32,191 nt of DNA from NCBI GenBank assembly GCA_016779125.1, contig JADHOF010000008.1, forward strand, positions 1-32,191, written 5' to 3'. Source of the stretch: Verrucomicrobiia bacterium (GTDB lineage: Bacteria; Verrucomicrobiota; Verrucomicrobiia; Limisphaerales; JAYPXF01). Below are positions 24,301 through 30,804 of this stretch, piece by piece. Positions within the stretch are counted from its first letter, which is position 1. The number at the start of each line of letters is the position of its first letter. Under the pieces are notes generated by a model, which had not been told where the DNA came from, searched no databases, and saw only the letters and a program-made list of their open reading frames with translations. The translations under genes and the position numbers were made by a program.

Positions 24301-24971
24301 GCGTGCGCGTGCTCCTTGTTGATGTAGTGGACGTCGTTCGTGGCCACGAGTTTGAGCCCGAACTCCCTCGCCCACGGGATGAGATGCCGGTTCACATCGA
24401 TCTGCTCCTGAATCGTGTGGTTCTGAAGTTCCAGATAGAAATTGTCGGGACCGAAAATCTGGCGGTACCAGTCGACCGTTTCGCGCGCCTTGTCGAGTTG
24501 GCCGTTCATGATGAGCTGGGGGATTTCGCTCGCGAGGCAGCCAGACAGGCAGATCAGTCCCTCCTTGCACTCTTCCAGGATCTCCTTGTCGATGCGGGGC
24601 TTGTGGTAAAAGCCCTCGACCTGCGCGGCGGTGGCGAGACGGACGAGGTTCTTGTAGCCGATCTCGTCGGACGCGATGAGGCCGAGGTGATGGTAGCGCT
24701 CCTTCTTGCCGGTCGTGTTCGCCACCTGCTTTTTCTCATGCCGGCTGCCGGGCGCGACATACATTTCACAGCCGATCAACGGCTTGATGCCCGCGTTCAT
24801 GCAGGCCTTGTAAAACTCGATCGCACCATACATCACGCCGTGGTCGGTCATCGCCAGGGCGGGGAATTTCAGCTCTCTCGCGCGCTCAACGAGCGGCTTA
24901 ACCCGGCAGGCGCCGTCCAGCATGGAATACTCCGTGTGGACGTGCAGGTGAACGAATTCCGCGTGCGACAT
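21330..24971 (-). CDS. dnaE: DNA polymerase III alpha subunit
   Basis: The 1213-residue replicative polymerase catalytic subunit. It begins with the PHP domain (FVHLHVHTEYSMLDGACR, residues 6-23; MTDHGVMYG). The polymerase active site contains PDIDIDFADDRR near residue 447, with the helical fingers (ALYRPGPMDLIPDFIRRRHG, YQEQVMQATQLLAGYSL, GYGFNKSHAAAYA). The C-terminal part has a helix-hairpin region, an OB fold (TRIGGYVAAIQQGFSKKSGK) and a tail. Length is slightly above that of Escherichia coli DnaE. Start is ATG at 24971. It is 42 bases downstream of ispE on the same strand. The 850-residue antisense ORF is a shadow. Confidence 0.98.
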   Translation of the reverse strand: MSHAEFVHLHVHTEYSMLDGACRVKPLVERARELKFPALAMTDHGVMYGAIEFYKACMNAGIKPLIGCEMYVAPGSRHEKKQVANTTGKKERYHHLGLIASDEIGYKNLVRLATAAQVEGFYHKPRIDKEILEECKEGLICLSGCLASEIPQLIMNGQLDKARETVDWYRQIFGPDNFYLELQNHTIQEQIDVNRHLIPWAREFGLKLVATNDVHYINKEHAHAHDVLVCVGTQTTINNPERMSLSYVKEQFHLRGADEMNAIFSEVPEACTNTLEVAEKCAVEFDFKSQHYPAANPPEGFTREGFLRKLCCDGFAKRYGLILTPKGEEFEINHIGDPRRLPSYKPADPEKPLPEKPLEDPEVRAAIQVLIDRIEVELGVIQKMGYVSYFIIVAEFVLYGRSIGVSCVARGSAAGSLVTFLLEIANVDPIRYNLLFERFLNPERVSPPDIDIDFADDRRQEIIEYVRDKYGADSVAQIVTFGTMGAKAAIRDVGRAMGMGFSDTDRLAKMIPNELKMTLRKALEQSPDFKLAYETEPQARELVDTAFVLENMTRNTSIHAAGVVISDKPLVDILPLKMDDSGTLVTQYGGGPVEELGLLKMDFLGLKTLTVIRNACDMVKKTKGIEIDVDLLPLDDHKTYELLNNANTLGVFQLESGGMRDLCRKFQIQSVEHITALVALYRPGPMDLIPDFIRRRHGEVQIKYEHPLLEKISNETYGILIYQEQVMQATQLLAGYSLGKADLLRRAMGKKKVEEMAKQRKLFVAGCKEVNNIPADRANQIFDILEKFAGYGFNKSHAAAYAIVAYQTAYLKANYPVEFYCAMMTNDMADTAKLSEYIAEAAGMKIQVLPPDVNESRAQFAPAREGTVIRFGLEAIKGVGGAAVETMVKAREEGGPFRNLNDFCERLDSRTVNRKVLESLVKAGACDSFGETRATLFAAIDEALQRAASIIADRERGQASLFGMMDEAQGIEEKQLARLPEWPQSEMLKAEKELLGFYISGHPLTPFASIMQNYCLANSETAKTLEDRSMTRIGGYVAAIQQGFSKKSGKAYAMMTLEDLQGTFQVLVMNDNFDKFKHLLEANTALMIIGEVNNAEDRPKFFPQDILKLEDAPKRFTEQVFLRVDAAHLNEGMLNQAMNLAEANRGRCPLFLRIRMAGGEHVYIEAHERYAVAPSTEFEAAVNELLGSDAYFATVNRDLPERQRPSWARKGGD

Positions 24972-25013
24972 CCGGGCAAACTCCCGCGCCGCCGCAGTGA
25001 TGTCGAGCGAACC

Positions 25014-25895
25014 TTATTCGCAGGACAGAGGCAGGGACCTGCACCAGGGAGATTCGCCGAATTTCGACCGAAATCGTGCCTCAAGGTCCGCTGCGGCATC
25101 GGGAGATTCGGCAATGGCGAAGGTCGTGGATCCGCTCCCGCTCATCATGGCGACCACGGCGCCTTGAGTGCGGCAAAACTCCAGGTACAGGCGGAGAATG
25201 GGATACTTGGGCAGCACGGGTGCCTCCAGCGAGTTGAAGAAGTGCGGGGCTGCAGCGGCGAGGTCCGGGCCGTTCAAGGCGGCGATCAGTGCCCGGCCCT
25301 TTGTCGGATCGTCCGTGATCGCCTCGGGAAACTCGGCCAACTTCCGGAAAGCCCAGGGTGTGGGGACACCAAATCCGGGCTTCATCAACAACAAGCCCTT
25401 GCCTGACAAGGCCGGAAAAGGTTTCAGCGGCTCAATCTTTTCGCCGCGACCCGTCGCCAGGGCAGGTCCGTCTTGGAGGAAGAAATTGATGTCTGAACCA
25501 TGTCGGGCGGCGATCTCGTGCAGCTGGTCGTGCGTCAAGGGTCGGCCAAAAAGTTCATTGAGGCCGCGCAGGGTCGTGGCCGCATTGGCGGAGCCCCCGG
25601 CCAAACCGGCCGCGATCGGGAGGCGTTTCTCGTGGCGGATGTGGACGCCCGATTCGATTTTGGCCGCGTCAAGGAAGGACTCAGCCGCCCGATAGATGAG
25701 ATTGCCCGCGTCGGATTTGAGTTCCGGATGACTGCCGTCGATGACGATGCCGGCGGCGGTTTCGGAGAATTCGAGTTCATCAAACAGCGCGACCGGCTGC
25801 ATGACCGTCTCCATTTCGTGAAAGCCGTCCTCGCGCTTGCGGAGGATGTTCAGCAGGAGATTGATTTTACAGGGCGACTGGAGGGCGACCTTCAT
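25014..25895 (-). CDS. ispE: 4-diphosphocytidyl-2-C-methyl-D-erythritol kinase
   Basis: A GHMP-family kinase of 293 residues that phosphorylates CDP-methylerythritol using ATP in the non-mevalonate (MEP) isoprenoid pathway. It has the opening PCKINLLLNILRKREDGFHEM (substrate side), the glycine-rich ATP loop PIAAGLAGGSANAATTLRGL, and the C-terminal MMSGSGSTTFAIAES motif. Its length is normal for the family. ATG at 25895. It lies just downstream of a strong minus-strand terminator that ends the TIGR04073 gene, so ispE-dnaE probably starts from its own promoter in or near 25896-25950. Confidence 0.97.
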   Translation of the reverse strand: MKVALQSPCKINLLLNILRKREDGFHEMETVMQPVALFDELEFSETAAGIVIDGSHPELKSDAGNLIYRAAESFLDAAKIESGVHIRHEKRLPIAAGLAGGSANAATTLRGLNELFGRPLTHDQLHEIAARHGSDINFFLQDGPALATGRGEKIEPLKPFPALSGKGLLLMKPGFGVPTPWAFRKLAEFPEAITDDPTKGRALIAALNGPDLAAAAPHFFNSLEAPVLPKYPILRLYLEFCRTQGAVVAMMSGSGSTTFAIAESPDAAADLEARFRSKFGESPWCRSLPLSCE

Positions 25896-25907
25896 TGGGC
25901 GGGAAAC

Positions 25908-25935
25908 AAAAAAGGCGCCAACCGCGGTTGGCGCC
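25908..25935 (-). terminator. Rho-independent terminator of the TIGR04073 gene
   Basis: A perfect 22-base palindrome (arms GGCGCCAACC and its complement) is followed on the minus strand by a run of six T. It lies 17 bases past the stop of the TIGR04073 gene and 13 bases before the ispE start, so it separates the two transcripts. Confidence 0.85.
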
Positions 25936-25951
25936 CGTTGAGAAATCTTGC

Positions 25952-26437
25952 TCAGCGTTCGAACACGCGGAAGCGGCTGCCCGGAATGAACGGAATCAGC
26001 TCACCGCCGGCAAAGCCGACCGAGGTGTCCGTCGCGAAGATCGGGTCATGATGCTTGCCGGGGCGGTAATTGTCGGGATAAGCGAGTTCCTCGGTGAAGC
26101 CATCAATTTCCACCTTGCGGAACGGGTCCTGAAACCATTTGTCGGGGAAGAAATAGGGATCGTAGTCGGGGGTCGGGATCGGAAAGGTGACGATCTCGCT
26201 GAATCCGATCGCGGTTCGCGCGAGCGTCCGGTTCAGACCGCGAAGGATGCCGGTGGTGTAGGCGTTGTGTTGCCCTTCCCAAAGGCCGGTCTGCTCGATC
26301 GATCGTTGCAGTTCACCCAGTCGGAAGGGTTCTGAAAAATTGTTCAGGCCGCGTCCGAGCTTGCGGGTGGGTCCGTCGCACCCGGTGAGGAATGCGATTG
26401 CCACAATGGCGGTCATTAAGGTCGCGATTTTACGCAT
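25952..26437 (-). CDS. TIGR04073 exosortase-system-associated lipoprotein
   Basis: The 161-residue exported protein has a lipoprotein signal ending AFLTGC and then the TIGR04073 pattern: KLGRGLNNFSEPFRLGELQ, a middle GILRGLNRTLARTAIGFSEIVTFPIPTP and a tyrosine/proline-rich end. This family occurs mainly in Verrucomicrobiota and other bacteria that carry exosortase/PEP-CTERM systems; its role is not known. The gene has its own terminator downstream. It is a useful taxonomic pointer. ATG at 26437. Confidence 0.82.
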   Translation of the reverse strand: MRKIATLMTAIVAIAFLTGCDGPTRKLGRGLNNFSEPFRLGELQRSIEQTGLWEGQHNAYTTGILRGLNRTLARTAIGFSEIVTFPIPTPDYDPYFFPDKWFQDPFRKVEIDGFTEELAYPDNYRPGKHHDPIFATDTSVGFAGGELIPFIPGSRFRVFER

Positions 26438-26503
26438 AACGGCGTCGTTCAGTGAAAGCTCCCGGAGAGTATGGAATCAAAAAGGCATGTAAAGGCTCTT
26501 CTC

Positions 26504-27448
26504 TCAGCCTCGTTGCAGCAACCAGTGGGTGAATTTCTTGCGAATTGAGGCCAGGGTGAACCAATACCACTGGTCGTATTTTTGCAGGGCGATGGCCCGT
26601 TCACCCGCGTCATCGCGAATGAAACGGTGCGGCACGTCCAGCTCGACCTTCGGGTGGTTTTCAAACACGCCAAGCAATCTCACCCGCTCCAAATCGCCAT
26701 CCAGCTCCTCGATCCGGTTGATTTTAAAACCAGTCTTCATGCCCAGCCGCTGGAGCGTGCGGGGCGAAAAGTTGAAATGGTGCGCAACGTGAAAGAAGTG
26801 GCTGAGACGCGACCCCGGAGCCTGAATGTTGGGCACTTCCACGACGAAATGCCCTCCGGGCCGGAGGAGGCTCTTCACCATCGTAAACACCTCCGTCGGG
26901 CTGATCGTGTGCTCCAGAACGTGGTTCATGACCACAAGGTCAAAGGATTTGGGCTCAAACTTAGGAGCAACCTCGTCCAGCAGCCCGGCGTGGACGTCCA
27001 GTTCTTTCGAGTCCCGGCAAAACCGCGCATGCCCCTCGTGTGGCTCGATTCCCACAAAGTTCCCCTTGCCGTCGCAGCTTTGTTTCAGGGACCAGAGCAG
27101 CGCCCCGACGCCGCAGCCGATTTCCAACACGGACACCCCTTCTTTCAGGAAAGGACGAAGCATTCCGAGCATGGAGCGGATCTTGGGGATGCGCCGGTTG
27201 AAGAATCGCTCGTCCGGTGCCGATTGCCCTTTGTAGAGTCCCCAGTACTTCTTGTGATAGAACTCCGCGTTCTCCTCCGCCGTCGGTCTGGGATTCGAAT
27301 AGACCAGACCACACTCCTGGCAAATCACGGTCGTCAGCACAGAGCCCCAGCGGCCCTTGGTCGCGAAGACCTGATAGGACGCGCAGCCGCACAGGTCGCA
27401 GACCTGCCCGTGCGATTGGATTGTTTCGTTGTTGGGAATGTTCCCCAT
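26504..27448 (-). CDS. Class I SAM-dependent methyltransferase with zinc ribbon
   Basis: From the ATG at 27448 (the ORF's 27487 start is a TTG) the protein has 314 residues. It opens with a zinc ribbon, CDLCG (C17, C20) and CQECGLVYSNPRP (C43, C46), linked to a Methyltransf_23-type Rossmann domain: VSVLEIGCGVGALLW (SAM loop), FVGIEPHEG, FDLVVMNHVLEHT and LLRPGGHFVVEVPN. This ribbon-plus-methyltransferase layout is common in glycan, lipopolysaccharide or secondary-metabolite pathways; the acceptor is unknown. It carries a recognisable promoter upstream and is transcribed alone or with downstream genes up to 25952. Confidence 0.9.
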   Translation of the reverse strand: MGNIPNNETIQSHGQVCDLCGCASYQVFATKGRWGSVLTTVICQECGLVYSNPRPTAEENAEFYHKKYWGLYKGQSAPDERFFNRRIPKIRSMLGMLRPFLKEGVSVLEIGCGVGALLWSLKQSCDGKGNFVGIEPHEGHARFCRDSKELDVHAGLLDEVAPKFEPKSFDLVVMNHVLEHTISPTEVFTMVKSLLRPGGHFVVEVPNIQAPGSRLSHFFHVAHHFNFSPRTLQRLGMKTGFKINRIEELDGDLERVRLLGVFENHPKVELDVPHRFIRDDAGERAIALQKYDQWYWFTLASIRKKFTHWLLQRG

Positions 27449-27486
27449 CAAAAATAAATGACGCGTGCCGAACGAGTGTGGCCGCA

Positions 27487-27514
27487 ATCATTCGCATGCG
27501 TCTCCAATTGTCAA
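27487..27514 (-). promoter_or_regulatory. Candidate sigma-70 promoter of the methyltransferase gene
   Basis: On the minus strand a perfect TTGACA (27509-27514) is followed after 16 bases by AATGAT (27487-27492, 4 of 6 to TATAAT). The start codon lies about 38 bases further on. The sequence fit is good for the -35 and fair for the -10. Confidence 0.45.
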
Positions 27515-27548
27515 AACGAAGGCGCTATTTTTTTCCCATGCGCGCAGA

Positions 27549-27908
27549 TCAAGCGCCCGGGTCCTTGTCCACCACGGCCAGAAGCGGCTTCACTTCCGAG
27601 TAGGCCGCTTCCAATCGCCCCAGCAACCCGGGTATAGGGGCACCATCCCCTTCGCGGCCACAGTTCTCGATTTCCTGACACAATCCCTTCATTGCCAGCG
27701 CACCGACATGGGCCGCGCTCGTTTTCAGCGGGTGAATCGCCTTTTCGACCGCGTCAATATCGCCCGCGTCCAGAGCCGCCCGGGCGAACCCCAGTTGCGC
27801 CTCCGCGTATTGGTGAAACATGCGGACCATATCGTTCGCAAACTCATCGCCGCCGAGTTCGCGCAGACGCGCCAAGGCTGATTCATCCAGGGTTGCGGGT
27901 TCAGTCAT
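27549..27908 (-). CDS. Histidine phosphotransfer (Hpt) domain protein
   Basis: A 119-residue free-standing Hpt domain: an all-helical protein with the phospho-accepting histidine H59 in KAIHPLKTSAAHVGA, matching the H-x-L-K-x-x-A/S-x-x-x-G-A signature. It passes phosphate between hybrid kinases and response regulators. No hybrid kinase is adjacent; the nearest receiver-containing proteins are those at 2830-5154. It lies 100 bases upstream of the methyltransferase on the same strand and is divergent from the Gfo/Idh/MocA gene. ATG at 27908. Confidence 0.88.
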   Translation of the reverse strand: MTEPATLDESALARLRELGGDEFANDMVRMFHQYAEAQLGFARAALDAGDIDAVEKAIHPLKTSAAHVGALAMKGLCQEIENCGREGDGAPIPGLLGRLEAAYSEVKPLLAVVDKDPGA

Positions 27909-28040
27909 GGTTGGTGAACGGCGGTGCCACCGCCGGGCAAAGGGTTCCGGCGGGTGTTCGTGTTGTCAATTCCCATGTCGTCCGCTTGTGGCTTGACTCC
28001 GCGCCAAGCCGCAATGATACCGGGGCCGATCATTCCACCC

Positions 28041-29342
28041 ATGAACGAAACCATCTCTCCCTCACCGGACCGTCGCGACTTCCTGAAATCTTCCACGGCC
28101 GCGGTTGCCGCCGGCATCGCCTTTCCAAGCGTGACGTTTGGCAAACCGACCGACAAGAAACTGCGCCTCGGCGTGGTGGGCTGCGGCGGTCGGGGCACGG
28201 GCGCCATTTCCCAGGCCCTCAAGGCGGACAGCAACATCGAGCTGGTGGCCATGGGCGACGCCTTTTCCGAAAAGATCGATCGAAGCCTTCAGGCCTTGGA
28301 GAGAAATAGCGGGATCGAAAGCGTCAAGCTGAAGGTGAAAGACAGCCGCAAATTCGTCGGCGTCGATTCCTACGAGAAGGTCCTGGACAGCGACGTCGAT
28401 GTCGTGATTTTGACCACGCCTCCGGGATTTCGACCGATGCACCTGCTGAAGGCCGTCGAGGCGGGCAAGCACGTCTTCACCGAGAAACCCATGGCGACCG
28501 ACGCGCCCGGTGTCCGACTCGTGCAGAAGGCCGTTGAAATCTCCAAGAAAAAGGAACTCGCGATGGTGGCCGGCTTCTGCTGGCGCTATGACTACGCTCG
28601 AAAGGAACTGTTCAAGCGCATCGCCGACGGCGAGATCGGCGAGGTCCGGGCCGCCTACGGCACCTATCTCACCGGTGTGGTGAAGCCCATGCCGGCGGCG
28701 GACACCCGTCCGGAAGGGATCACCGATCTCGAATGGATGGTGCGCAACTGGTACAACTTCAACTGGCTTTCCGGCGACGGCTACGTCGAGCAGGCCATTC
28801 ACACCGTCGACTGGCTCGCGTGGGTGATGGGCGACAAGCCGCCCGCAAGCTGCACCGCCGTCGGCGGGAGACAGATCCCGGCGGAGGGCGGCAACATCTT
28901 CGACCACATCGAGGTCAACTACCTCTGGGACAACCACGTGCGCGGCACCGTGGCGCAGCGGCAGATGGGCGGCTGCTTCAACGAGAACAGTTTCTACGTG
29001 CTCGGTGCGGACGGCGAAGGCTGGATCAAAAGCGGTCGGGTCTACATCACCGGCAAGAACCCTTGGCGCTATAGCGGTCCCAAGAACGACATGTACCAGA
29101 CGGAGCACGACGAGATGTTCGCCTCCATCCGCGAGGGCAACGTCATCAACAACGGCGATCGCATGGTCAGCAGCACGCTGATGGGCATCATGGGCCGCAC
29201 CGCCGCCTACACGGGCAAGGAAATCACCTGGGAGGAAATCAACAAATCCCAGCAGATCCTCGCACCGCAAGATATCACCAGCTGGAATGACACAGTCGTC
29301 CCCGAACCCCTCGCCATGCCCGGCCGCACGAAATTCATCTGA
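28041..29342 (+). CDS. Tat-exported Gfo/Idh/MocA-family oxidoreductase
   Basis: From the ATG at 28041 the protein has 433 residues: a twin-arginine signal (DRRDFLKSSTAAVAAGIAFPS), an NAD(P)-binding Rossmann fold starting LRLGVVGCGGRGTGAI (residues 41-56), the family EKP motif in HVFTEKPMATDAPG (about residue 148) and a GFO/IDH C-terminal domain. The ORF track's longer start at 27924 adds a lead that would destroy the signal peptide. Members of this group in PVC bacteria are exported sugar dehydrogenase-like or glycosidase-like proteins, with tightly held cofactor; the sugar is unknown. It ends at a clear terminator and converges on the gene at 29409. Confidence 0.93.
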   Translation: MNETISPSPDRRDFLKSSTAAVAAGIAFPSVTFGKPTDKKLRLGVVGCGGRGTGAISQALKADSNIELVAMGDAFSEKIDRSLQALERNSGIESVKLKVKDSRKFVGVDSYEKVLDSDVDVVILTTPPGFRPMHLLKAVEAGKHVFTEKPMATDAPGVRLVQKAVEISKKKELAMVAGFCWRYDYARKELFKRIADGEIGEVRAAYGTYLTGVVKPMPAADTRPEGITDLEWMVRNWYNFNWLSGDGYVEQAIHTVDWLAWVMGDKPPASCTAVGGRQIPAEGGNIFDHIEVNYLWDNHVRGTVAQRQMGGCFNENSFYVLGADGEGWIKSGRVYITGKNPWRYSGPKNDMYQTEHDEMFASIREGNVINNGDRMVSSTLMGIMGRTAAYTGKEITWEEINKSQQILAPQDITSWNDTVVPEPLAMPGRTKFI

Positions 29343-29366
29343 TCAGGGCGAAGGAAATCACCCGAC

Positions 29367-29410
29367 AGCGCGGCCGAAGACGGATTCCCGTTTTCGGCCG
29401 CGCTTGTTTT
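29367..29410 (+). terminator. Rho-independent terminator of the Gfo/Idh/MocA gene
   Basis: A 12-bp perfect stem (AGCGCGGCCGAA and its complement, 14-base loop) is followed by TTGTTTT. The T-run overlaps the TAA of the convergent gene (29409-29411), so the hairpin sits against the end of that gene. Confidence 0.75.
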
Positions 29411-30734
29411 ATCGGGCGATGTTTGGGCGACGCTCGACTCGTTTGATCTGGGCGGGGTCGAGGGTGAATTCGGCGCGGAGATAGCGATCGCCGGCGACTC
29501 GCAGGGTTATGGGGCCGGAAGGGGGGACATCGCCGGCGCGGATCCTGAAGTGGTGGTAGGTCGAGGAGGATCGGACGCGATGAACCGGAACTTCCTTCCC
29601 TGACGCGTCGATCAAAAATACGGCGCAGGTGTGATCGGCGTCCGCGCCGTGCCGCTCCAGGTGGATCCAGTACTCCTGCTGGCTGAATGAGAGAAGCCGG
29701 TCGCCTGTTCCATTGCCGCCCGAAGTCCACGCGTTTCCACCATCTGGCGACAGGAGTTTCTTTTCGGTGATCAGGCCGTTCTCGAATTTGTAGTCGCCCG
29801 GGCCACCGATCCACACACGCTCCAGGGAGGTTCCTCCCAGATTCGCGGCGACATCGAATTCCAATACCTCCGCCGGCCCCGGCATGTTGGTGAACGGGAA
29901 GTCTCTGTATTCATTGGTCGCCCAACGCGCGGCGAATTGGCGGGAAATGGAAACGCTGACCCGCCAGGCCGGTTCGTTGGTTGGCAGCATGGAACCCTCG
30001 TTGCCGGTCGCATCTGTCAATCGCCAGGAGTAGTTGAACCAGTCTTTCAGGAAACTCCCGTTCTCGTGCGCTCTGAAACGCATGGAGAAATGTTCCCGCG
30101 TCGCAGTCCTCGATAGCTCCGCTTCAGCCAGCTCAAAGTCGAACCCGTTCACCTGCTTTGTGATCGGCATGGGCTCCGTCTTCCATTCGGGGAAGGCGCG
30201 TCCCGCAGCGGGATTCTCAATACGCATCGCGAACGGCAGCCGGTTGACCAGGCCGGTAAACAGGCAGGACGCATCCCGTCGCGGCATCACCGCGAGGTCG
30301 GGCAACATGAACCGGCGATCGGCGAAGCTGCCCGGATAGCTGCGTGTGCCGACCGCGAAGGTCTCGCCCGAATCCGAGACCACGTGCAGATAGTCCCAGT
30401 CCGGCGGGATTCCGGGAGACAGCGTCACGCTGATCCACGGCTGCACGCGTTCCTCGCGTCTGCTGTGACGCAATGAACGCACTTCCGGCCCCAGCTTGTC
30501 CCTGAGCCATCCCGGGGACATTTTTTGAAGTTTCTCCAGCCATTCCGGTCCGGTCCGGTATTCGTGCGAGGTTCCGAAGGTCACCGCTTCGAGGCGCAAC
30601 AACCGACCGTCCGGCAGCGCGATCGCGTTCTCCGCCTTGCGGGAGGATTCCGGCAGCACGGCGGTCAAAATGGCGGCCAGCAGAAAGAGCAGGATGAAGA
30701 TGGCGAAGCCCGCGCCTTTTAAACCGTTGTTCAT
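29409..30734 (-). CDS. Membrane-anchored protein of unknown function
   Basis: From the ATG at 30734 the product has 441 residues; the ORF track's start at 31073 would run through the divergent sulfatase and is discarded. It begins with a single hydrophobic segment (LKGAGFAIFILLFLLAAILTAVL), so the rest is probably outside the cytoplasm. The remainder looks like beta-rich modules: a first part with SVTLSPGIPPDWDYLHVVSDSG, a central part with WFNYSWRLTDATGNEG, and a last part with SFSQQEYWIHLERHG. Only weak resemblance to adhesion or carbohydrate-binding beta-sandwich proteins is visible, and I cannot name a family. It shares a short intergenic region with the divergent sulfatase. Confidence 0.75.
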   Translation of the reverse strand: MNNGLKGAGFAIFILLFLLAAILTAVLPESSRKAENAIALPDGRLLRLEAVTFGTSHEYRTGPEWLEKLQKMSPGWLRDKLGPEVRSLRHSRREERVQPWISVTLSPGIPPDWDYLHVVSDSGETFAVGTRSYPGSFADRRFMLPDLAVMPRRDASCLFTGLVNRLPFAMRIENPAAGRAFPEWKTEPMPITKQVNGFDFELAEAELSRTATREHFSMRFRAHENGSFLKDWFNYSWRLTDATGNEGSMLPTNEPAWRVSVSISRQFAARWATNEYRDFPFTNMPGPAEVLEFDVAANLGGTSLERVWIGGPGDYKFENGLITEKKLLSPDGGNAWTSGGNGTGDRLLSFSQQEYWIHLERHGADADHTCAVFLIDASGKEVPVHRVRSSSTYHHFRIRAGDVPPSGPITLRVAGDRYLRAEFTLDPAQIKRVERRPNIAR

Positions 30735-30769
30735 CTGGAAGGAAGCAACGCTAGGGCCGCAATGCGGAA

Positions 30770-30798
30770 TTGTGAAGCGTTGTCCCCGCTGATATATC
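30770..30798 (+). promoter_or_regulatory. Candidate promoter of the iduronate-sulfatase-like gene
   Basis: TTGTGA (30770-30775, 4 of 6 to consensus) and TATATC (30793-30798, 4 of 6) are 17 bases apart. The ATG at 30805 is only 6 bases past the -10, so the transcript would be leaderless or nearly so; no Shine-Dalgarno is seen before the ATG. Confidence 0.3.
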
Positions 30799-30804
30799 CG
30801 CGCG

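Noticed and set aside
22854-25406. An 850-residue rightward ORF
   Set aside because: It lies opposite dnaE and ispE, both clear genes; long antisense frames are expected in this GC-rich DNA, and its product has no recognisable domain.
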